Shown piece by piece: positions 35,363-46,037 of a stretch of 64,000 bases of DNA; positions within the stretch are counted from its first letter, which is position 1; the number at the start of each line of letters is the position of its first letter. The stretch is from contig JAUEDM010000006.1 in the NCBI GenBank assembly GCA_033439685.1, forward strand, positions 1,798,001 through 1,862,000, written 5' to 3'. The stretch is from Apodospora peruviana. Its lineage: Eukaryota > Ascomycota > Sordariomycetes > Sordariales > Lasiosphaeriaceae. Both the position numbers and the translations under genes were made by a program. Below the pieces are notes generated by a model. It made no database searches and was not told the origin of the DNA. It was given only the letters and a program-made list of their open reading frames with translations.

Positions 35363-38300
35363 ATGGTGGTGCTTGACGACGGCTTTGAGGCCCTCCTCGA
35401 GCCATTCTACAACGGCAAAAAGCTCACAGATCCCATCTCGACCAAGGAGGACAAATTTCAGCTCTTGCCAGCCTTCCTCAAGGTCAAAGGTGAGCAGAGC
35501 TTCCTGCTGTAGTTTCTTCAAAATAGGGCAGAATCTGATTATTCATTAGGATTGGTCAAGCAGCATATCGATTCGTACAACTTCTTCATCAACCAGGACA
35601 TCAAAGACATCGTCAAAGCGAACCGATTTATCAAGAGTGACCAGGAGGAAAAGTTCTGGCTCGAATTTACCGACATTCGCGTCGGCTCCCCCAGCCGCAA
35701 TGACTTCAGCGATTTCAAGGCACGCAATGAGGTCACGCCGATGGAGTGTCGCCTTCGCGACATGACCTACGCTGCCAACGTGGTTGTCGACATCACCTAC
35801 TCCCGAGACCGTAAAAAGATCATACGCAAGGATGTGCCTCTGTGTCGAATCCCCGTCATGCTCAAGAGCGCCAAGTGTTATCTCAATGGTGCCAACAATG
35901 CCGAGATGGAGACGATGAACGAATGCCCTCTGGACCCCGGCGGATACTTCATCATCAACGGCACGGAGAAGGTGATTCTCATCCAGGAACAGCTCAGCAA
36001 GAATCGTGTCATCGTGGAGGCGGACGAGAAGACGGGCGGAGTATCGGCTTCCGTGACGAGCTCGACACACGAGAGGAAGTCGAAAACATATGTGGTACTC
36101 AAGAAGGACAGGATAACGTTGGTCCACAATGTGCTTGTGGAACCAATCCCCATCGTGATTGTGCTCAAGGCCCTTGGCGGACTCTCTGATAAGGAAATCA
36201 TGGATATGGTTACCGGCGGCGATGCTCGCTATCAAGATGATTTCCTAATCAACTTCGACGAGGCAACCAAGGCGGGCGTCTATACCCAGCAACAGGCTCT
36301 GGAATATGTGGGGAGCAGAGTCAAGATGGGCGGTCCCAGAAACAGGCAGTTCAACATGGCCCCAAGACGAAGTCAAGCAGAAGAAGGCTTAGATGCTTTA
36401 GCAAACATTGTTATTGCCCATGTTACGATCAACGCCCTCGACTTCTACCCCAAGTTCATCTATATCGCCATGATGGTTCGGCGTGTGCTCATGGCCTGTC
36501 ACAACCCGAAACTTGTTGATGACAGGGATTTCGTTGGCAACAAGCGGTTGGAGTTGGCCGGACAGCTCTTGTCGCTGCTTTTTGAGGATCTTTTCAAGAA
36601 GTTCGTCAGCGACCTGAAGGGCAACATGGAGCATTTCTTCAAGAAGCCCAACCGAACCTCAGCCTATGACCCCGTTGGCCCCATCACTGGCCAAGGAAGT
36701 TTTATTAGCCAAGGGCTGAACCGAGCCATCCAGAGCGGGAATTGGAGTGTAAAACGCTTTAACATGAACAGAGCTGGTGTCACCCACGTTCTCAGCCGAC
36801 TGAGCTATATTGCCGCGCTTGGAATGATGACCCGCATCAGCAGTCAGTTCGAGAAGACGAGGAAAGTGAGTGGGCCTAGAGCTCTCCAGCCCTCTCAATG
36901 GGGAATGTTGTGCCCGTCGGACACTCCAGAAGGAGAAGCTTGCGGTCTCGTCAAGAACCTGGCGCTCATGACCCATATCACCACGAATATCGAAGAAGGG
37001 CCGATCAAGAAGTGGATTTTTGGCGTTGATCCCGAGGTCGAGCCAATCCAGAACTTCACCGGAATAGAGATGCATAGGCCTGGCGCATATGTCATCCACT
37101 TGAACGGTACTCCAGTCGCCTTGACCAAGCACCCGAAGAAATTTGCGGCAAAATTCAGAGCTACGCGCCGTCGTGGCTGGATATCTCCATTTGTGAGCAT
37201 CAACCTCAACACCCACTTCTGCGCCGTTCACATTGCCACAGACGAAGGCCGCATCTGTCGGCCGTACGTCATCGTCAAGGACGGAAAGTCGAAGCTCAAA
37301 CCAGAACATCTAAAGCTCCTCCAACTCGGCAAGGCCAATTTTGACGACTTTTTAACCCACGGAATTGTTGAATATCTTGACGTCAACGAGGAGCAGGATG
37401 CACTAGTGGCACTTTACGAAGCCGACATTACCCAGTCCACTACCCACATGGAGATCGAACCTTTCACCATTCTTGGAGCAGTGGCAGGTCTGATTCCTTT
37501 CCCCCACCACAACCAGTCTCCCCGTAATACCTACCAATGCGCTATGGGCAAACAAGCTGTTGGTGCAATTGCCTACAACCAGTTCAACCGAATCGACACA
37601 CTTCTATATACCCTTGTTTATCCACAACGTCCTATGGTTATCACAAAAACAATTCAGCTTGTCCACTATGACAAGCTTCCAGCCGGACAGAATGCCACAG
37701 TTGCTGTCATGTCTTTCTCGGGGTACGATATCGAGGACGCTCTCGTTCTCAACAAAGCGTCCATCGACCGAGGTTATGGTCGTTGCCAAGTATTCCGTAA
37801 GTATGCGACTGAGCTGCAGAAATACCCCAACGGGCGAAGAGATAAGATGGGCGGCATCGAAAAAGATGAGGATGGAAAAGTTATTGCCAAACACTCCGTT
37901 CTTGACTACGATGGTATTGCCATGCCTGGCGAGCAAGTTCGAAGCGGCGAGACTATGGTGAAGAAAATGACACCGCTCGATCAGACCTCCACCGGTATAG
38001 GCACTGACCGGGGCCCTGACGACTTTCGCGATGCTTCAGTTAACTATCGCATCCCTGATCCAGCGTATATCGACAAGGTCATGATATCCCACACCGAAAA
38101 GGACCATGCTCTTATAAAAGTCCAAACTAGGCAAACACGACGTCCCGAACTTGGTGACAAATTCTCCTCTCGACACGGGCAGAAAGGTGTTGTCGGTATC
38201 ATCGTCGACCAGGAAGACATGCCATTCTCTGACAGCGGCTTGGTCCCGGACATTATCATGAATCCCCACGGTTTCCCCTCTCGCATGACGGTCGGAAAGT

Positions 38301-38890
38301 TGTTCGAGTTCTTGACCGGCAAGGCCTCCATCGTTGCCGGCCGCCCGGACTACGGGTTTGGCGATGCGTTCCGCTCGCATCCGGTCGAAGCCATGGGCAA
38401 GGTGCTCGTCGAACACGGCTACTCGTGGGAAGGTAAAGACTACTTTACGTCGGGCATCACCGGTGAGGCCCTCGAGGCCTACATTTTCAACGGCCCCGCT
38501 TACTACCAGCGCCTGAAACACATGGTGCAGGACAAGATGCACTCGCGCTCGCGGGGTCCCCGTGCTATCCTCACGCGCCAGCCGACGGAGGGTCGGTCCA
38601 GAGACGGTGGTCTTCGCCTGGGAGAGATGGAGCGCGACTGTCTGATCGCCTACGGCGCCTCGCAGCTGCTCCTGGAGAGACTGATGATCAGCTCGGACGC
38701 CACCGAGATCGATATTTGCCAGCAGTGCGGGCTGTTCGGGTACAAGGGCTACTGTCAGACGTGCAAGAGCACGCATCAGGTTACGCAGATGACAATGCCG
38801 TACGCCGCGAAGCTGCTGGTGCAGGAGCTCATCAGCATGAATGTCGGTGTCAGGTTACAGTTGGAGGATGAGTTTCCTCACCCGAGGTAG
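35363..38890 (+). CDS. RET1: RNA polymerase III second-largest subunit (RPC2/Ret1)
   Basis: Exons 35363-35489 and 35550-38890 join (GTGAGC donor, ATTAG acceptor) to 1155 residues, the normal length. The protein follows the beta-subunit order: protrusion and lobe, fork, hybrid-binding, wall and clamp. Visible signatures are the CPSDTPEGEACGLVKNLALM block at about 495, SFSGYDIEDALVLNKASIDR at about 730, GDKFSSRHGQKGVVG at about 910 (catalytic Lys region) and GEMERDCLIAYGAS near 1075. The C-terminal zinc site CQQCGLFGYKGYCQTC lies at about 1100-1114. The N-terminal LPAFLKVKGLVKQHIDSYN pattern is that of RPC2 rather than Rpb2 or Rpa2. The complex transcribes tRNA, 5S and U6 genes in the nucleus. 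The start at 35363 gives MVVLDDGFEALLEPFYNGK. The frame stays open a little upstream, so a short extra N-terminal exon cannot be excluded. Confidence 0.96.
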
Positions 38891-39654
38891 TCGGGCAGGA
38901 AGCAGGCACGACCATATAAGTAGGGTACGTGTTTGCATCAAGTTTTTGGTTACAGAATAAGGGCATAGGATGAAGGGTGGTGTGTAAATTTAGGTTTGGT
39001 TATGGGGAGTTACAGTCCTACGCGCTAAAGAAAACAGTTTTATGTTATTTTTTGAGCAATCCAGGATTTTATCAGTTTCACCTGCCTACTCAGGAGCCAA
39101 GGGAGGACTGACACGCAATTTTAACATAGGTTGTCTTTGACAGGGGCATATATCAGGTAACAGCAAACATACGAGAAGTCATTCAGTTCCTCGAAACCAC
39201 GACGGTCTCAATGACTGAATCAGTCTCGGTATGAATAAGTAACCAGATTTTAAGCAGAGGCCTATTGGAGATGTCAAGGCCAAGTAAGCCTCCTGCAACT
39301 TGTCGACCTGTTTGACACAACATGCCGGGGCACGAACACACTTAGAGGAGCGAATCACGAAAATGGCGAAGCAAGTCGAAAGTGCCGTAATTATACATTT
39401 ATTTCCCGCTCGCTACGGAGCAGGCACAGCGCAAGGCCAATCTGAGTGTGTGTGTATGAAATTAGAGCACCAAGCAAAGTAGACGGCAAAACCGAGTTCC
39501 CTGCTGTCCTTCCCAAGCAAATATAATGCCCGCCCGGTCCCAATCCTTTCCGAATAAACTTGATCAAAACACCCGCCAAGCCCACGAGCTTCCCGCTGGT
39601 CGTGTAGAACTCCGTGCATTGATCCTGTCAATGCAATCTGCCTCTATATCGACT
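38891..39654. other. Convergent 3' flanks of RPC2 and the Yra1 homologue
   Basis: 764 bp with no ORF of substance. The GC content falls just after the RPC2 stop, as expected for a 3' UTR and terminator region. No repeat was seen. Confidence 0.5.
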
Positions 39655-41403
39655 TTAGAGAATCTCATCCTCCATTGGGGCATCGCCGTTGGTCGCGGCA
39701 GCGGGAGCACCAGCCGGGGCGCTCTCGGTGTTGGCAGTCTCAAAGTAGTCGGCCATCTCTGAGTCGAGCTCCTCGGCTGTCTTCTTGGCCGGGCGGCTGT
39801 TTTTGCCACGGCGGGCAACAGGCTTCTTAACACCCTTTCCGGCAGCAGGGTCCCCCTTCGTGTTGCCATTAGCGCCATGTTTGACGGTAGCAGCTGACTT
39901 GGGTTGCACCTTGGGCTGCGAGATGCGCTGACCCAGGGTCTTCGGCTGTGGAATGAGGTCGGCGGACGCAACAACAATTTCGACCTGAAGGACTGTTAGG
40001 TTTGTTTCATTTTGATTTCCAGAAAGAAAAACACCATACCTTGACCGGGCGGTTATCGATCAGAAGACCGTTCAAGGTAGAGAAAGCCTTGCTGGCACCA
40101 TCGGCGTGGTGGAATGTGACATGCGCAATGCCACGACTGGCGCCACCGGGGCCATACGAGAGCTCGACCTTCTTCACTTGGCCGACTGACTGCTGGAAGT
40201 ATTCCTATTGAGGGGTGTTGGTGGTTAGCGTCATGCGTGACTTGAGTGCGATCCTCCAGGGTTTCGGCGGGTAAGTTCGACCTCGACATCGGCTCCGTGT
40301 ATCGGGGTAAGGTTCTCAAAGCGACCTGGAACTGGAAAATCCAAAGGCAGCGAGCAGAGCAGCGAGCATCAATCCATGGCTAACATCACCAGCAACTGGC
40401 AGGTGAGCCGCATCCGACATACAAATCCGACACCCACTGAAGAAGCCGTCCAACCCTGTACCACGGGTATGTAAAGCCTCAAAGAGGGACTGCAAAGCGA
40501 AACATGGAATCCAGCTGTCGATAACCCCCGAGTGTAACAAGAAATGTCGCCTGCTGCCCTCTCTGACTTGGATTGAAAAAGAGTGCGTGCTATGAACGAG
40601 TTGCATGCAAGTACCCATTGCAGCCCTTCCATGCTCTCAACCCTCAAGAACCGTCCAGCCACAATATAGGACAAGAAACGCTGCATCGCTGTTCACTGCT
40701 AAGCTCGCCGAGCTACAGGTCCTCATTCTGGTAGCCAGCCAGAAGAGATACTGTGAGAGCACCCAGTTCGGGTGTCTCTTGACATCTGCGAGGTTTTTTA
40801 TGCCATATCCCTGTAATATCTGCGCAGCAGTTTGATCATGGGCGCTTGCCAGGCAGCCGCGATGATACTGTATGCTTGAGCGCGACAGGGATTTACTCAA
40901 CTTCCGCTAGATGCCATGATCTTGCATGGACATCAGGAAAGGAGTTCGGCATCTCGAGTCTTCTTGCTGGGACACTGGTGTACCATGCAGGTTGCCCATC
41001 GGAGATACGAACGTCGATAGGACACGCCACGGAAGAGGGATGTCGATAAAAGTCCGAAGGCTGAAGGGCCTCATCGGTAATAACATACCTTGATCTGGCC
41101 TTCGGAAACATCCTTAGGCTATCGCAAGTCAGCACATGAGGTCAAATAAATAAGACGACATTTTAGTGTTCAACTTACCAGGTTACTGACAACGATCTTG
41201 CTCTCGCCGACCAATCCCGAACCCTTAGCGGGTGTCGGCTTGCCAGCGTTCCGAGCAGGTTTGTTCTTTTGAATACCGCCGGCAGGAGCTGTGGTAGCGG
41301 GGCGAGCGCCGGCGGGAGTGCGACGTGTAACACGGCCCTTCTTGACGGTGCGGCGCTGAGTAGAAAGAATCTCGTCAAGAGACTGGTCGAGCTTTCCAGA
41401 CAT
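39655..41403 (-). CDS. mlo3: mRNA export adaptor, Yra1/Mlo3/ALYREF family
   Basis: Four exons (41403-41179, 41118-41089, 40204-40040, 39984-39655) join to 249 residues. The N-terminus MSGKLDQSLDEILSTQRR is the conserved UAP56/Sub2-binding motif. A basic Arg/Gly/Pro segment follows, then one RRM: RNP2 KIVVSNLPKDV at about 68-78, EYFQQSVGQVKKVELSYGPG, and RNP1-like SRGIAHVTFHHADGA. The C-terminal tail is basic (KKPVARRGKNSRPAKK) and ends in an acidic EDEIL. The family couples transcription and splicing to Mex67-dependent mRNA export in the nucleus. The 884-nt intron 2 (41088-40205) interrupts the RRM between QIK and EYF, and exon 2 is only 30 nt. Intron 1 is 60 nt and intron 3 is 55 nt. Junction phases are all 0, except that other in-frame acceptors could exist in the long intron. 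Confidence 0.93.
40205..41088 (-). other. 884-nt intron inside the RRM of the Yra1 homologue
   Basis: The donor is GTATGT after QIK, and the acceptor is CAATAG before EYFQQS. Both flanking exons are confidently coding, so the length is well supported. Nearly all other introns in the window outside the PUF gene are below 120 nt. Small ORFs inside it show nothing recognisable. Confidence 0.85.
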
Positions 41404-42651
41404 GATGGCGATTATGATGGAGTTGAGTGGAAGATGATGGATGTGTGGGGGAAATGAGATAAATGGCGGATCCACGGAGGCTACTCTGCTGATATGTCCG
41501 AGCAGTGCGCGCACGTAACCGATACGATTTGTGGTCGTCGATAGATTGGCGATGTGAAATGATTTTGATTTTTGGCGTCGCTTGGTTGATGATGCGACCA
41601 ACGGCTAAAAGGGCGCGTCGGTCTTGACGTCGCGCAAAAGAAGTGCAGAAGATGCAGTCGATAATTTCGTCTTGTAGTGGCAAGTGATATAGACTGGCAA
41701 ATTTGGATGCGGCCTAGAAAGAAGAGAAATATCGAGATGTTTGGGCAGCTTTTTACGTTTGTTGTTGATGAGTGAATGGTAGAAGGAGGAAGAGAAGTGG
41801 TTGCGCGGGAGAATTTGAGGGACACTTTGTTGGTTGAGCCGCGTTTGACTTTTGGGCTGCTGCTACACACGGTGGTCCATGCCTTTAAAAGGAGAGTCAG
41901 GCTTTGGAGGGAACCTGGCCGTCCTGGCGTGCCTTGCAGGAGGAGTCACAGGGCCAATGAGTGGCGTAAACCCCTCCGGTAATCAAGACGCTAGCCTGTT
42001 GTGGCAAGGTCAATCTGGCCCAGCCACAATCACTGGTGTCAGGGAAGGAGCCAGGGACTAGCGTGAAGTCGCGTCGACGTGGCATCTGGGGCCAGCTGGC
42101 AGATCCATGGATGCCTGTCGCTTTGGTCACTGGAATGGAGACATGACATCGTTATGGGGTACCTTCTCCTGGAATAAAATCGTATAGACATATGAACGAT
42201 AAGAGTCGTGAACCCAGATGATATGCTCACTAAGCTTCCTTCTATTGGATTTTACCAACGCCATGTGTAGGCTTTGACATGTTCGATTGACTGTTGATGA
42301 CTCTCAGGGGCCCGTAACTGTGTAGCTTCCGCCAACCTGAGAACCTCCCTGGCTCATGTCGGGCCTTCATGGTTCGCGACACCGTCTCCAACAGGCTTCA
42401 GATGCGCTTGACAGTGTTGGAGAATGATACCGGTAATTGATCAGTTGATCATTTCCCCAAATTGATTACTCGAACCATATCCCTGATCTCTCTTCCTAAC
42501 CCTGTCCTGCAGCGATTATAGAACTTCGTTTGCCCTTACTCGCTTCGGGTCCCTTTACGCCACGCTGGTGAACTCCCTCTCCTGTGTATGACCGCTTGAT
42601 AAATTCAAAAGGAGCGTTATCATTACTAATCGTACAACCATCGAGTCTCCA
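41404..42651. other. Tandem intergenic between OST4 and the Yra1 homologue
   Basis: 1.25 kb holding the Yra1-homologue promoter next to 41404 and the OST4 3' flank next to 42651. Short ORFs on both strands look random. A GGGTACCTTC element lies at about 42159. Confidence 0.5.
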
Positions 42652-42828
42652 CTATCTTGACTTGGTGGAAGCTGAGGTTGGTTGCGCTCCTGTCCTCGCG
42701 GGAACCTTTCCCTTCACCGGCTCGCTGTCCTTGGCATTGACCTCGAAGAAGTGGTATACAACAATAAGAACCATCGCAACAGATCCAAGCACGATGGCAA
42801 GGCGATACAACTCGTCGTCGGAAATCAT
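42652..42828 (-). CDS. OST4: Oligosaccharyltransferase subunit Ost4
   Basis: A single 58-residue ORF starts MISDDELYRLAIVLGSVAMV and continues through one membrane helix (AIVLGSVAMVLIVVYHFF). It ends in a short polar lumen or cytosol tail EVNAKDSEPVKGK plus a Ser/Thr-rich end. The MISDxxLxxLA start and the VYH after the helix are the Ost4 signature. Yeast Ost4 is 36 residues, and fungal forms carry longer tails like this one. Ost4 is an ER membrane subunit that links Ost3/Ost6 to Stt3 for N-glycosylation. The leader carries a well-formed 5' UTR intron at 42975-42899. The gene is head to head with the Tma46 gene, with about 580 bp between the start codons. It is short enough to be missed by many pipelines. 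Confidence 0.92.
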   Translation of the reverse strand: MISDDELYRLAIVLGSVAMVLIVVYHFFEVNAKDSEPVKGKVPARTGAQPTSASTKSR

Positions 42829-43407
42829 GATGACTTGAACGGTAGTGGACGTCGGGCACGGTTGCTCTATCAGGGGATAAAAGTAGTTGGCGTGCGAGCC
42901 TGCATTTGGAGATAACCAGTTAGCATATAAACAAACCACGCAAGGAATCAACAAGGAGATTGAGTGAGAAACTCACACTTGCTGCTGGCAATTGCACAAG
43001 CTTTGTTTCCTGGGTCGTAGAGTTTGAGGGGTGTGTTGTCGAGGATCTGGACAGCTTTCCAATATCGGGAGCCGACTGGCTGAGTGCCTTCCAACTGTCA
43101 TTGCAAGGGTCTTTCGGATGGTCACGTGTGAGCTTGGCTGCACAACCGCACCGACTGGGGCAAACTGACGGTTTGGCCTCGATCAGTTCCAGTGGGTGGG
43201 GCATGTTTAAAGTCCGCGGGCGAAGAGATCCCCGCCTGACGCTGCGAACTGGCCGCTGCGCAAAATCTTGAAGCTCAACAAACACGAAACGCTTAGACGA
43301 TCGAGGTTTTTTATTTTACAAATTCACCGCGAAGGAGAGTCGGATTTCTTATAAACTACGATTTTGTCTATTTCCTTAATCCGAAACACCCACCATCCTT
43401 GCCCAAG
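42829..43407. promoter_or_regulatory. Bidirectional promoter OST4 / TMA46
   Basis: This is the shared 579-bp upstream region of two divergent housekeeping genes. An E-box-type CACGTG lies at 43123-43128. The OST4 5' UTR intron occupies 42899-42975. Confidence 0.5.
42899..42975 (-). other. 5' UTR intron of OST4
   Basis: On the minus strand the donor is GTGAGT, the branch point a perfect GCTAAC and the acceptor CAG. Total length is 77 nt, ending 70 nt before the ATG. Confidence 0.75.
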
Positions 43408-44552
43408 ATGCCTCCAAAGAAGAATGACAAGGCCGGCGGGAAGGCCAAGGCAAGCACGAGCCGGCAGGTCGAGGACAAGACCTTTGGCATGAAAAACAAG
43501 AAGGGTGCCGTGGCCCAGAAACAGATTGCCGCCATCAGTGCGTCGATGAAGGCGGCCGGAAATGCAGAGCAGAAGCGTAAAGAAGCCGAGAAGGCGGCCC
43601 GGGAGAAGGAAAAGAAGGCGGCCGAGGACGCAAAGCGAGAGGCCGACCTTCTCCTGAACAAGCCCGCTCAGATCCAAAAGGTGCCGTTTGGCGTCGACCC
43701 AAAGACGGTGCTCTGCATTTTCTTCAAGAAGGGCAACTGCGAGAAGGGGAGGAAGTGCAAGTTTTCTCACGACCTGGAAATGGAGCGCAAGGTGGAAAAA
43801 AGGAATCTTTACCAGGACACGCGAGGAGAAGAGGAAGACAAGAAGAAACAGGAGACGTCTGCCGACTGGGACGAGGAGAAACTCCGATCCGTCGTCATGT
43901 CGAAGAAGGGCAACCAGCGCACGACGACCGACAAGGTGTGCAAGTTCTTCATCGAGGCCATCGAGGATGGCAAGTACGGCTGGTTCTGGATCTGCCCCAA
44001 CGGCGGCGACAAATGCATGTACAAACATGCTCTTCCACCTGGGTGAGTAGTCATGGTCTTCAGGATATGCAGATCGTCATTCAGCTAACAACCACCTGCA
44101 GATTCGTGCTCAAGACCAAGGAACAGAGAGCGGCTGAAAAGGCCTTGCTAGATAAATCACCGCTCAAGACTCTGACACTCGAGGAGTTCCTAGAATCCGA
44201 AAGGCACAAGCTCACCGGCAAGCTGACGCCAGTGACACCTGAGAGCTTTGCCAAGTGGAAGAAGGAGCGCCTCGACAAGAAGGCGGCCGAGGAACAGGCT
44301 AGGAAAGCCAAGGAAGCGACTGGTCGTGCTATGTTCGAAAGCGGCAACTGGAGACTGGATGTGGAAGATGCGGATGTCGACGAGGAAGACGACGACGCTT
44401 GGAATTTGGAGAAGCTACGCAAAGAGACGGAAGCTCTCCAGATCAAGAGGGAGGAGGAGCGGCTTGCCGCACTCCATGGGCTACCGATTCCTCCAAGTGA
44501 CACCGGGGACGCTAACGGTGGCCAGGACCCGGCACCTGCGCCTGACACTTGA
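43408..44552 (+). CDS. TMA46: CCCH zinc-finger DRG-family regulatory protein (Tma46/DFRP1)
   Basis: Exons 43408-44042 and 44102-44552 join (GTGAGT donor, CTGCAG acceptor) to 361 residues. The order is a Lys-rich start MPPKKNDKAGGKAKAS, an Ala/Lys/Glu coiled coil, CCCH finger 1 (CIFFKKGNCEKGRKCKFSH, about 102-120) and CCCH finger 2 (CKFFIEAIEDGKYGWFWICP to CMYKH, about 177-206). Then comes the DFRP region TLEEFLESERHKL and TPESFAKWKKERLDKKAAEE, and an acidic tail. This is the layout of ZC3H15/DFRP1 and yeast Tma46, which binds and stabilises the GTPase DRG1/Rbg1 and associates with translating ribosomes. The start at 43408 has a purine at -3. The frame begins slightly earlier but has no other ATG. 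Confidence 0.94.
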
Positions 44553-45086
44553 GCAAAAAATGACAAACTGTTCAATAATAAAAACCACCAACATGGCGGT
44601 TCGCCTCGAGGACAGCAAGCCGAGTTGCCCTTGGTGCAGAGGCAAGCGTTCAGGAAGTTGGGTGGCTGCTGTGTTGCTTTCTCTAAAACATTTGTCTTAT
44701 CACAAAGTTAGGAATCAACACACATCAGACACGCTACGAATGGTGACAACCATCTGTCAAGGTCCACACACAGGCGCACACACATGCACACACATGTTAT
44801 GTATGCATACGTTCTTGGGGGTGACGCAGCAGGGACATTTGGGAGTATTTGTGGTAATAGCTGATTTTATCATGAGCTATACATCTAGCTCGATAGAGAG
44901 CTCTATTTAGGTTATAACATGACGGCGACGCGCTCACTCAAATTGCAATCTTTTATTTCTATTCCAGCTAACACTATCTGCTTCGCAGCCCAAGGGACTG
45001 AAACTGGACATATATATCATACAACACGCTACTTACAGCATAAGCTGGTACGAGCCGGATATTTCCTCTTCGATCAACCCCCACCT
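44553..45086. other. Convergent 3' flanks
   Basis: 534 bp between TMA46 (plus) and the SDR gene (minus), with a CA-rich stretch at about 44765-44800. No gene was seen. Confidence 0.5.
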
Positions 45087-46037
45087 TCAAAACTGCTCGA
45101 CGTAAGGCCTCAGATCCAGCTCGTGAGTAAAGGAAGACCGGTGTTGCCTATGTAGGTACCAGTAATTTTCGGCAATCTGCATACACACAATGTGTTAGAC
45201 CAAACCAGTGAGAAAGGGAGGGGAGGGGGGAGGCGGAATACAGCATCAGGACTGATCTTGCCGTCGGGCTTGCCGTCGTTGACGTTGAACCCCTTGGTCC
45301 GCGGGATGTCGATGACGCCGTCGATGATGGTGTGAGCCACGTGGACGCCCTGGGGCCCGAACTCGCGCGCCAGGGACTGAGCCAGCGCGCGCACGGCGAA
45401 CTTGCCGGCCGCGAAGGTGGCGAAGCGCGCGGACCCGCGGACCGAGGCGGTCGCGCCCGTGATGATCAGCGTCGGCGGCCCATGGGGAGGCGGTTCCGGT
45501 ACCGAGGCGAGGAGGAACGGAAGGACGGCTTGGGAGAAGTTGAAGAGTCCGCGTCTGATTTTGCGTGTTAGTATAGGTAAAGTTGGGCTGGTAAATATAG
45601 AGGGTGACATGAAGGTGAATTCATACGGGCTGCCGGCAAAGCTCTGGTCGAGCTCATCTAGGGTGAGCTCGAGGAACGGTTTTCTCGAGAAACCGCCGCT
45701 GGCGTTATCTTTGTAAAGTGTTAGTTATAGGTAAGGTTAATGAAAATCATGTCAAAGTTGAGTATCGAGGCTCACAGATAGCCGCTGCCAGCTTCTTGTC
45801 CCCCCACAACTTCTTAATTTCATCCAAGGCGGAGGCAACTGCCTGGGTGTCAGATGTGTCTGCGGCGATGCCCATGGCTTGGCCGCCAGCTGCACTAATC
45901 TCGGCCACGATGTCGGTGTAGCTTTCGGGCTTGCGGGCCAGCAGGACCACCGGGTAGGCCTGGGCGAAGCGCAGGGCGACGGAGCGACCTGTGCCGGCGC
46001 CGACGCCGGCAACGATGGCAAAGAATTTGGAGGCCAT
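45087..46037 (-). CDS. Short-chain dehydrogenase/reductase
   Basis: Exons 46037-45776, 45708-45627, 45554-45242 and 45176-45087 join to 248 residues. The N-terminal Rossmann motif is FAIVAGVGAGTGRSVALRFA, a TGxxxGxG-like loop, so NAD(P) binding is expected. YNASGGF is the NAG-type turn (NASGG). The active-site stretch is LIITGATASVRGSARFATFA followed by AGKFAVRALAQSLARE. The Ser and Lys positions are present, but the usual catalytic Tyr of YxxxK is Phe (FAAGK). The C-terminus IAENYWYLHRQHRSSFTHEL matches a group of atypical SDRs of about 240 residues in fungi and bacteria, some of which show the same feature. The substrate is unknown. A TATATATA run at about 46070-46079 lies some 35-40 nt upstream of the ATG. 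The last exon, of 29 codons plus stop, is easy to miss. Confidence 0.88.

Noticed and set aside
35546..36235. 229-codon ORF antisense to the Pol III subunit
   Set aside because: It lies wholly within the strongly conserved RPC2 coding sequence on the other strand and is a by-product of its codon use.
38036..38776. 246-codon ORF antisense to the RPC2 C-terminal region
   Set aside because: It is a shadow of RPC2, with Leu/Val/Arg-rich content and no recognisable domain.
40316..40900. Small ORFs inside the 884-nt intron of the Yra1 homologue
   Set aside because: They contain no RRM-like or other recognisable sequence and no conserved splice junctions, so they were not treated as exons.
43324..44028. 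234-codon ORF antisense to TMA46
   Set aside because: Its repetitive Leu-rich content mirrors the Lys/Glu-rich coding strand, and the CCCH protein on the plus strand is certain.
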